Positions 6,214 through 11,748 of a DNA stretch of 11,748 bases are shown in pieces. Under the pieces are notes generated by a model that saw only the letters and a list, made by a program, of their open reading frames with translations, had not been told where the DNA came from and did not search any database. Origin of the DNA: Polaromonas sp. (GTDB taxonomy: Bacteria > Pseudomonadota > Gammaproteobacteria > Burkholderiales > Burkholderiaceae_C); NCBI GenBank assembly GCA_026786065.1, contig JAJAYS010000003.1, forward strand, positions 1 through 11,748, given 5' to 3'. Numbering within the stretch: the stretch's first letter is position 1; each line of letters opens with the position of its first letter. Both the position numbers and the translations under genes were made by a program.

Positions 6214-7512
6214 TCAAGGCACGCTTTCGTAAGCCACTTGGCCGCCGACGAGCGTCCAGCGCACCTGGGTCGGAAGCGTGTGCCCCGCAAAAGGCGTGTG
6301 CCTGCCTTGGCTGCGCAGCCGGGATGGATCCAGATCCCGGTTTGCGGCCGGATCGAAGATGCAGATGTCGGCCACACCGCCACGAGCCAGCTGGCCCGCA
6401 CTGCCCTCCAGCGTACCCAGCGCAGAGCCCAAAACGCGCGCGGGACCGAGGGTCACGACCGAGAGCGCCCGCATCAGATCGCCCTCCCCGCTGCCGCCCC
6501 ATTTACACGCCAGACCCAGCAGTAGTTCGAGCCCGGTCGCTCCGGGTTCGGCCTCGGCAAAAGGCAGGGTCTTGGCGTCTTCATTGACCGGACAGTGGTC
6601 GGACACCAGCGCATCAATGGTGCCTTCGGCCAGCCCCCGCCACAGCGCGTCGCGGTCGCGCTGCTGGCGCAGTGGCGGATTCAAACGCATGCGGCTGTCA
6701 AAGTAGCCGATGTCCACGTCGGTCAGATGCAGGTTGTTGATACTGACGTCGCAGGTTACCGGCAAGCCTTCGGCTTTGGCCCGAGCCACCAGCGTCACGC
6801 CGTCGGCACTGCTGATGCGGCAGACGTGGAGGCGCACGCCGGTCGCACGTGCCAGCTCGAACATGGTGTGCAGCGCGATGGTTTCGGCAACGACGGGCAC
6901 ACCAATGAGACCCAGCCTGGTCGCCATCGGGCCGCTGGCTGCCACTCCGGTGCCCAACGCGCCGTCCTGGGGCCGCAACCAGACGCTGTAGCCAAAGGTG
7001 GCGGCGTATTGCATGGCGCGCAGCAGAACTTGTGTGCTCGCGATAGGCACATCAGCATGGCTGAAGCCGACGCAGCCAGCTTCAGTCAACTGCACCATCT
7101 CCACCAGCGCCTCGCCTTGCAGCCCGCGCGTCAGGGCACCAAGCGGAAAAACGCGTGAGCGGTGAATCTTCTCGGCGCGGAACTTCAGCATCTCGACGAG
7201 CCCAGGCTCGTCGAGAACCGGATCGGTATCGGGGGGGCAAACCAGGCTGGTGACCCCGCCCGCAACGGCTGCTGCAAGCTCGCTCGCCAGCATGCCCTCG
7301 TGCTCGTGGCCGGGTTCACGCATGCGGGCGGCGAGATCGATCAAACCTGGCGCAACCACGCAGCCGCTGGCATCGATGACCCTGTTTGGCAGGAAGTCGG
7401 GAGGAAGGCCGCCGAGAGACACAATGCGCCCGGCCGCAAGCGCGACATCGCCGATCCGGTCAAGGCCTGTAGCAGGGTCCATGACGCGGCCGTTTTTAAT
7501 GTGGATTTTCAT
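6214..7512 (-). CDS. pyrC': Dihydroorotase-like protein PyrC', probably non-catalytic
   Basis: The 432-residue chain has the class I dihydroorotase layout: composite beta domain, VVAPGLIDL entry strand, barrel, and a C-terminal VADICIFDP return. The catalytic metal site is gone. The DxHxHxREPG motif reads [10 protein letters not shown] (59-68), so both His are lost (Ala61, Arg63). The usual FxDDG block reads FSHADVP (150-156). The H-x-E-D block reads LRPQD (Arg180). The CH-V/I-S block reads CRIS (Arg232). The TPHHL block reads SINNL. Only Asp305 in SDHCPV remains. It matches the inactive PyrC' (PyrX) known from Pseudomonas, where it is needed structurally with PyrB to form the ATCase dodecamer. 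The start ATG overlaps the pyrB stop as ATGA, as expected for coupled, stoichiometric partners. True dihydroorotase activity should come from a separate pyrC elsewhere in the genome. The structural role is inferred by homology. Confidence 0.88.
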   Translation of the reverse strand: MKIHIKNGRVMDPATGLDRIGDVALAAGRIVSLGGLPPDFLPNRVIDASGCVVAPGLIDLAARMREPGHEHEGMLASELAAAVAGGVTSLVCPPDTDPVLDEPGLVEMLKFRAEKIHRSRVFPLGALTRGLQGEALVEMVQLTEAGCVGFSHADVPIASTQVLLRAMQYAATFGYSVWLRPQDGALGTGVAASGPMATRLGLIGVPVVAETIALHTMFELARATGVRLHVCRISSADGVTLVARAKAEGLPVTCDVSINNLHLTDVDIGYFDSRMRLNPPLRQQRDRDALWRGLAEGTIDALVSDHCPVNEDAKTLPFAEAEPGATGLELLLGLACKWGGSGEGDLMRALSVVTLGPARVLGSALGTLEGSAGQLARGGVADICIFDPAANRDLDPSRLRSQGRHTPFAGHTLPTQVRWTLVGGQVAYESVP

Positions 7513-8495
7513 GCAGCCTCCCGGGCCTCATGACTTTGACGCAAGGTGCCGGCAACAATGCCCATTACCGCCATGCGCACCGCGATTCCGTAGGTCACCT
7601 GCGGCAGTATGACGCTTTGCGCGCCATCGACCACCGCCGAATCGATCTCGACGCCCCGATTGATCGGACCGGGATGCATCACGATAGCATCGGGTTTGGC
7701 AAGCTGCAGCTTCTCGGGAGTCAGTCCGAAGCGGTTGAAGAACTCCTGGCTGCTGGGCAGCAGCGCACCGGCCATTCGTTCACTTTGCAAGCGCAGCATG
7801 ATGATGACGTCGGCACCGCGAATACCTTCTTCCAGGGTGTTGCAGACGCGTACGCCCATTTGTGCAATGTCGCCCGGAACGAGTGTTTTGGGTCCGACCA
7901 CCCGTACGTCCGGGCAGCCCAGCGTGGTCAGCGCGTGAATGTCGGAGCGCGCTACCCGCGAATGCAGCACATCGCCGACTATCGCAACCGACAGGTTGCT
8001 GAAGTCTTTCTTGAAGTGCCGGATCGTGTACATGTCCAGCAAGCCCTGCGTAGGATGCGCATGACGACCGTCGCCGGCGTTAATAACATGCACATGTGGC
8101 GCGACGTGTTGCGCAATCAGATACGGCGCGCCCGATTCGCCGTGGCGAACGACGAACAGATCGGCAGCCATCGCGCTAAGGTTGGCAATGGTGTCGAGCA
8201 ACGACTCACCTTTCAAGGCCGACGAGCGCGCGATGTCGAGGTTGATCACATCGGCCGACAGCCGGGTGGCGGCGATTTCGAAGGTGGTGCGCGTTCGGGT
8301 TGAATTTTCGAAAAACAGATTAAAAACGCTCTTACCTCTCAGCAAGGGCACTTTTTTGACCTCCCGATCACTGACGCTTACAAAGTTCGCAGCCGTGTCG
8401 AGGATGTGCGTCAGGATCGAGCGTGGCAGGCCTTCGATCGACAGCAGGTGAATCAACTCACCGTTTTTATTTAGCTGCGGATTACGTCGATTCAT
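7509..8495 (-). CDS. pyrB: Aspartate carbamoyltransferase catalytic subunit
   Basis: PyrB joins carbamoyl phosphate and aspartate to give carbamoyl aspartate, the committed step of pyrimidine synthesis. Family motifs are all present: FENSTRTR (62-69, carbamoyl phosphate binding), S-x-L-K-GES (~92-98), HPTQ (147-150) and HPGPINRG (274-281). The preferred ATG at 8495 gives 328 residues and has GGAG nine bases upstream. A GTG at 8510 would add five residues but falls within that ribosome site. A short N-terminal tail precedes the carbamoyl-phosphate domain, as in Pseudomonas-type enzymes that pair with PyrC'. It is preceded by pyrR with a 65-base gap and overlaps pyrC' by 4 bases. No pyrI-type regulatory subunit is present. 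Confidence 0.95.
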   Translation of the reverse strand: MNRRNPQLNKNGELIHLLSIEGLPRSILTHILDTAANFVSVSDREVKKVPLLRGKSVFNLFFENSTRTRTTFEIAATRLSADVINLDIARSSALKGESLLDTIANLSAMAADLFVVRHGESGAPYLIAQHVAPHVHVINAGDGRHAHPTQGLLDMYTIRHFKKDFSNLSVAIVGDVLHSRVARSDIHALTTLGCPDVRVVGPKTLVPGDIAQMGVRVCNTLEEGIRGADVIIMLRLQSERMAGALLPSSQEFFNRFGLTPEKLQLAKPDAIVMHPGPINRGVEIDSAVVDGAQSVILPQVTYGIAVRMAVMGIVAGTLRQSHEAREAA

Positions 8496-8560
8496 CGGGT
8501 AAGGCTCCACACGGTCTGTGATTGTTGTTATTGGCGTTTCAATCGCAAAAAGATCGTCAG

Positions 8561-9067
8561 TCAGGTCTGCCGCACTTGGAAGCTGAAAGCACCGCTCGCG
8601 GCGCGCGCCAACTCCAGCGTTTGCGACGCAGGCAAAGTCACACGTGCGGCGGCCAGATCGGCCTGAACCGGCAGCTCGCGCCCGCCGCGATCAACCAGCA
8701 CCACGAGTTTGACGCTGGCCGGTCGGCCGTAATCAAACAATTCATTTAGCACTGCGCGAATCGTCCTGCCGGTATAGATTACGTCGTCAACCACAATTAG
8801 GTGCGCTCCGTTGACATCGAAGGGCAGGACGGTCTGGCCGCCAGGGGCCAAACCGCGCTGTGAAAAGTCATCACGGTGCATGGCTGATGAAAGAATGCCA
8901 GGTTCACCAGTCAACCCGAGGTCTTTTTGCAAGCGCTCCGCCAGCCACACCCCGCCGGACGTCACCCCGACAAGCGTTGCTGGCAGGGGCGACTGGGCCA
9001 GCATGCCCCGCATGCCGCGAGTGAGCTCCCGGTATAGCGCTTCGGCATCAAGCGTCACGCCGCTCAT
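8561..9067 (-). CDS. pyrR: PyrR regulator / uracil phosphoribosyltransferase family protein
   Basis: PyrR proteins bind UMP/PRPP and control pyr mRNA in Gram-positives; many also have uracil phosphoribosyltransferase activity. The 168-residue protein shows the PRPP loop [11 protein letters not shown] (92-102) and the PyrR hallmark [12 protein letters not shown] (~126-137), which usually reads DRGHRELPI. The SSAMHRDDF segment also fits. ATG at 9067 overlaps the ruvX stop as ATGA, so translation is probably coupled. The regulatory mode in this organism is unclear: I found no PyrR binding loop or attenuator terminator in the 65 bases before pyrB. It may act mainly as an enzyme or regulate by another route. 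Confidence 0.9.
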   Translation of the reverse strand: MSGVTLDAEALYRELTRGMRGMLAQSPLPATLVGVTSGGVWLAERLQKDLGLTGEPGILSSAMHRDDFSQRGLAPGGQTVLPFDVNGAHLIVVDDVIYTGRTIRAVLNELFDYGRPASVKLVVLVDRGGRELPVQADLAAARVTLPASQTLELARAASGAFSFQVRQT

Positions 9068-9477
9068 GGAAGACTCCTCAAAAACTGTTCCAAAATAATG
9101 CAGGCGGAAGCAGCATCTGCGTCCCGTGCACCCTCGCTCAGTGCCTGCGTGGTGGTGTAACGCTCATCGACCTCGTGCACCACGAGGTCGTAACGCCCCC
9201 GCAGCCGGTTGGCAAACCTGCGCGCCCGAACGGTATTCTCGTGGCTGGATCCATCAGGATGAAATGGCACCCCAACCACCAGCGCATCCGGCTGCCAAGT
9301 ATGAATACGCTGGCCAATCTCGTCAAAACGGCCGCTACCTTGCGCGGAAATCGTGGCCTGCGCTGTAGCGCTGCGGGTCAGGCTATTGCCCGAAGCCACA
9401 CCACATCGTTTGAGCCCGAAATCAAAAGCCAGAAAAGTCCGAATTTTGTGGCCCACCGGCCTGACGGCCACGCTCAT
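9064..9477 (-). CDS. ruvX: Putative Holliday junction resolvase RuvX/YqgF
   Basis: The RNase H-fold family acts on Holliday junctions and in 16S rRNA end processing (YqgF). The 137-residue protein is of normal length. It shows AFDFGLKRCGVA (catalytic Asp19), VVGVPFHPDGSS, VHEVDERYTT and the final acidic DADAASACIILEQFL. The acidic residues expected for metal binding are present. ATG at 9477 overlaps the yqgE stop by 4 bases, and its own stop overlaps the pyrR start by 4 bases. This neighbourhood (yqgE-ruvX-pyrR/pyrB) recurs in many proteobacteria. Confidence 0.93.
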   Translation of the reverse strand: MSVAVRPVGHKIRTFLAFDFGLKRCGVASGNSLTRSATAQATISAQGSGRFDEIGQRIHTWQPDALVVGVPFHPDGSSHENTVRARRFANRLRGRYDLVVHEVDERYTTTQALSEGARDADAASACIILEQFLRSLP

Positions 9478-10061
9478 GCATGCCCTGCGTCCGGCGACAG
9501 CATCCAGCTTTCAAATCCAAGCAGTAAAAGCGCGCGGTCGTAACGCTCTGCTACCGGTGCATCGAAAATAATGGCCATGTCTGCTGCAACCGTTAGCCAG
9601 CTGTTCTCGGAAATCTCAGACTCGAGTTGGCCTTCGCCCCAAGCCGAATAGCCAAGGGACACCAGCACTTTGCGCGGGCCCGCTCCGGTCGAGAGCGCCT
9701 CCAGAACGTCTTTGGAGGTGGTCATCTCAAGCCCGCCCTGGATCGTCATCGTGGAGGCATACACCGGCTGGGCACCGGGCATCAGCGATTCGTGCAGCAC
9801 GAATCCACGCTCGGTCTGGACCGGCCCCCCCTGAAAAACCACCGTCTCAATCAGGTCCTCGCGGTGCAGCGGCAAAGCGACTTTCTCAAACAACCCTTTG
9901 AGGTTGATGTCGCTGGGTTTATTGATGATTAGACCCAGAGCTCCCCGATCGCTGTGCTCGCACATGTAAATCACGCTTCGTGAAAACGCCGGGTCGATCA
10001 AACCAGGCATTGCGATAAGGAAATGGTGCGTAAGATTAATTGGCTCTGAGTCAAGCGGCAT
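9474..10061 (-). CDS. yqgE: YqgE/AlgH family protein
   Basis: This is a conserved cytoplasmic protein of unclear biochemical role, called AlgH in Pseudomonas. The 195-residue chain has the family pattern: LTHHFLIAMPGLIDPAFSRSVIYMCEH near the N-terminus, GALGLIINKP, VFQGGPVQTERGFVLH, and the C-terminal GYSAWGEGQLESEISENSWL. ATG at 10061 is used; AAGGG lies directly before it, too close for a normal ribosome site, and AGGTGGG lies about 15 bases upstream. It is the first gene of the minus-strand cluster and diverges from phrB at 10176. No clear promoter was recognised in the 114-base gap. Confidence 0.93.
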   Translation of the reverse strand: MPLDSEPINLTHHFLIAMPGLIDPAFSRSVIYMCEHSDRGALGLIINKPSDINLKGLFEKVALPLHREDLIETVVFQGGPVQTERGFVLHESLMPGAQPVYASTMTIQGGLEMTTSKDVLEALSTGAGPRKVLVSLGYSAWGEGQLESEISENSWLTVAADMAIIFDAPVAERYDRALLLLGFESWMLSPDAGHA

Positions 10062-10163
10062 CCCTTCATTTTACCCACCTGAGTCCACTATGGCAGGGCA
10101 TTTGACGGCGCCACCGTCCACGGGCTTGCATATCGTGCAGCGTGCTCGAAGCGGTTCCCTCGC

Positions 10164-10169
10164 TACTAT
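10164..10169 (+). promoter_or_regulatory. Candidate -10 box (TACTAT) directly before phrB
   Basis: TACTAT sits 6 bases before the phrB ATG at 10176. With normal -10 to start spacing, transcription would begin at or beside the ATG, leaving no leader. There is no Shine-Dalgarno before the ATG, which supports this reading. The expected -35 stretch (about 10141-10146) is a poor match. Confidence 0.35.
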
Positions 10170-10175
10170 TGATCC

Positions 10176-11639
10176 ATGAACAAAGCTTTTGTGAATGGGC
10201 TGATGTGGTTTCGGCGTGATCTGCGGATTGAAGACAATGCGGCCCTGTATCACGCACTCAAAGCGTGCGAGCGGGTTTTTTGCGTTTTCATCTTTGATAG
10301 AGACGTCTTAGAACCGCTGCCCCGCGCAGACCGCAGGGTCGAATTCATTCGTGAGTCGGTGGTGGAACTGGACCGATCTCTCGGGACCGAAAAAGGCAAT
10401 GCCAACTCAGGCTTGATCGTGCGCCATGACCGCGCGCTTCCCACACTAAATACCCTGGTGCGGCAACTGTCAGTGAATGCGGTGTTCTTCAACCACGATG
10501 ACGAACCCGCATCATTGCGGCGCGATGCGGAGGTTGGTCTCGCGATGCAGTCGCAAGGGATCGCCACACATTCCTTTAAGGATCATGTGATATTTGAGCG
10601 GAGCGAGTTGTTGACCCTAAGTGGGCAACCATACAGCGTGTTCACGCCATACAAAAACGCCTGGATAAAGAAACTCGATGAGTTTCACCTGAAGCCTTAC
10701 CTCGTCGAAAAATACACCTCGGCATTGGCCGATAAGCCGGCAGGCGAAGGTTCGGTCCCCCATCTCGAAGCGCTGGGATTCGTAAAAACCAATCTTTCAG
10801 ACCTCATGATCCCGCTCGGCACGCGCGGTGCGGACGCCCTGTTTGCTGATTTTCTCGAGCGCATCGACCGTTACGACGAAACGCGAGACTTCCCTGCTTT
10901 GAAGGGTTGCAGCTATTTGAGCGTACACCTGCGCTTCGGGACTGCGTCCATTCGCCGACTGGCGACAGCGGCTTTGGAGCGAAAGAAGGCGGGCAGCGCT
11001 GGCGCATCGACCTGGTTGAACGAGCTGATCTGGCGGGATTTCTATGCTCAGATCCTCGCGAATTTCCCGCACACCGAGCAAGGTGCCTTCAAGCCTCAGT
11101 ACGACGCCATCCCTTGGGACCATGGGCAGGTTGCGGACGAGCGTTTCGCGGCTTGGTGCCAAGGCCGTACCGGCTACCCACTAGTCGATGCAGCGATGGC
11201 GCAAATCAACCAGACCGGATACATGCACAATCGATTGCGGATGATGACAGCGAGCTTCCTGGTCAAGGACTTGGGCATTGACTGGCGCCGGGGAGAGTGC
11301 TACTTCGCGGAAAAGCTCAATGATTTCGACCTTGCGTCAAATAACGGCGGCTGGCAGTGGGCCGCCGGCACCGGCTGCGACGCACAGCCCTACTTCCGAA
11401 TATTTAACCCGGTAACCCAGAGCGAAAAGTTCGACACAGACGGGCGCTTCATCAGGAAATATTTGCCGGTGCTCAATCGACTCTCGTCAAAGGCAATACA
11501 CGCGCCGTGGCTGGCATCGCCCTCGACATTGGAGCTAGCTGGAGTACAGATCGGAAAAAACTACCCGTTGCCTATCGTGCAACACGATCAGGCTCGCGCG
11601 AATTCCCTAAAACGCTACTCGGTAGTTAAAACGAAGTGA
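10176..11639 (+). CDS. phrB: Deoxyribodipyrimidine photolyase, class I CPD type
   Basis: The enzyme uses blue light and FADH- to split cyclobutane pyrimidine dimers in DNA. The 487-residue protein has the N-terminal antenna domain (LMWFRRDLRIEDNAAL, 9-24) and a C-terminal FAD domain: TWLNELIWRDFYAQIL (279-294, with Glu283 at the dimer-binding position), WCQGRTGYPLVDAAM, GYMHNRLRMMTASFLVKDLGIDWRRGECYF and SNNGGWQWAAGTGCDAQPYFRIFNP. By alignment from memory with E. coli PhrB, the electron-transfer tryptophans are Trp314, Trp370 and Trp393, and Asn389 lies by the flavin. All are kept, so the protein should be active. The ATG at 10176 begins the protein where relatives begin; no ribosome site is seen. 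By eye the gene is somewhat less GC-rich than the neighbouring operon. It stands alone and diverges from yqgE. Confidence 0.95.
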   Translation: MNKAFVNGLMWFRRDLRIEDNAALYHALKACERVFCVFIFDRDVLEPLPRADRRVEFIRESVVELDRSLGTEKGNANSGLIVRHDRALPTLNTLVRQLSVNAVFFNHDDEPASLRRDAEVGLAMQSQGIATHSFKDHVIFERSELLTLSGQPYSVFTPYKNAWIKKLDEFHLKPYLVEKYTSALADKPAGEGSVPHLEALGFVKTNLSDLMIPLGTRGADALFADFLERIDRYDETRDFPALKGCSYLSVHLRFGTASIRRLATAALERKKAGSAGASTWLNELIWRDFYAQILANFPHTEQGAFKPQYDAIPWDHGQVADERFAAWCQGRTGYPLVDAAMAQINQTGYMHNRLRMMTASFLVKDLGIDWRRGECYFAEKLNDFDLASNNGGWQWAAGTGCDAQPYFRIFNPVTQSEKFDTDGRFIRKYLPVLNRLSSKAIHAPWLASPSTLELAGVQIGKNYPLPIVQHDQARANSLKRYSVVKTK

Positions 11640-11652
11640 ACCAACCCGCTAT

Positions 11653-11703
11653 TGCTTAAAAGCGCTTCGCGCTACCTGGCTGGGCTAGACTAACATTTAA
11701 GCA
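11653..11703. repeat. 8-bp inverted repeat around a small hairpin, after phrB
   Basis: TGCTTAAA (11653-11660) and TTTAAGCA (11696-11703) are exact reverse complements. Directly after the left arm is a tight hairpin AGCGC-TTC-GCGCT (11661-11673). Read on the minus strand that hairpin is followed by TTTT, so it could end a minus-strand transcript coming from beyond the window. For phrB it gives a 3' structure 21 bases past the stop without a T-run. The rest of 11704-11748 shows nothing I can name. Confidence 0.35.
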
Positions 11704-11748
11704 GAACAGGTTGCCTCAGTCGCACAGTACTGTCGAACGAGCCTAATC

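Noticed and set aside
8496..8560. PyrR-controlled attenuator before pyrB
   Set aside because: No stable stem with a T-run in the right place and no PyrR-binding loop pattern was found in the 65 bases; the T5 run follows no clear stem.
1..11748. CRISPR array, phage island, toxin-antitoxin pair or other new defence system
   Set aside because: No regularly spaced repeats, no integrase or phage genes, and all intact genes except the CX10C protein belong to familiar housekeeping or transport families.

Overview
The window reads as a chromosomal segment of a betaproteobacterium of the order Burkholderiales, probably Comamonadaceae-like. The basis is the high GC content, the protein styles and one conserved minus-strand gene cluster (yqgE, ruvX, pyrR, pyrB, a pyrC-like gene, plsC). 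This placement is a judgement from gene order and protein motifs, not from a search.

Positions 1-1544 are mobile-element debris. The first 243 bases carry the C-terminus and probable right end of an IS3-family transposase gene. It abuts a decayed IS21-family element: a 5'-truncated istA tail fused through an internal deletion to an istB that has also lost its start and has a frameshift near its 3' end. The IS21 right-end repeats follow. The IS3 element probably landed inside istA.

Positions 1545-2450 hold one minus-strand gene for a small exported protein with three CX10C repeats, plus a candidate promoter, a weak candidate terminator and a perfect hairpin. Positions 2451-5406 hold a divergent pair: a fused two-domain FbpB-type permease (minus) and an FbpC-type ATPase (plus). 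These look like a ferric-iron class ABC importer, with no substrate-binding protein in the window.

Positions 5439-10061 are one minus-strand cluster read right to left: yqgE, ruvX, pyrR, pyrB, pyrC' and plsC. Four of the junctions are tight or overlapping: yqgE/ruvX, ruvX/pyrR and pyrB/pyrC' share an ATGA, and pyrC'/plsC are 37 bases apart. Only pyrR-pyrB has a longer gap, of 65 bases. The dihydroorotase-like product has lost nearly all metal ligands, so it is best read as the non-catalytic PyrC' that partners with aspartate transcarbamoylase in Pseudomonas-type enzymes. Active dihydroorotase must then come from another locus.

Positions 10176-11639 encode a class I CPD photolyase on the plus strand, divergent from yqgE. 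The last 109 bases hold an inverted repeat around a small hairpin and no gene.

Most of the window is ordinary housekeeping sequence plus IS remnants. I do not see a previously undescribed multi-gene system. The most interesting items are the degenerate PyrC', the CX10C repeat protein, the possible leaderless starts of fbpC and phrB, and the fused IS21 remnant.
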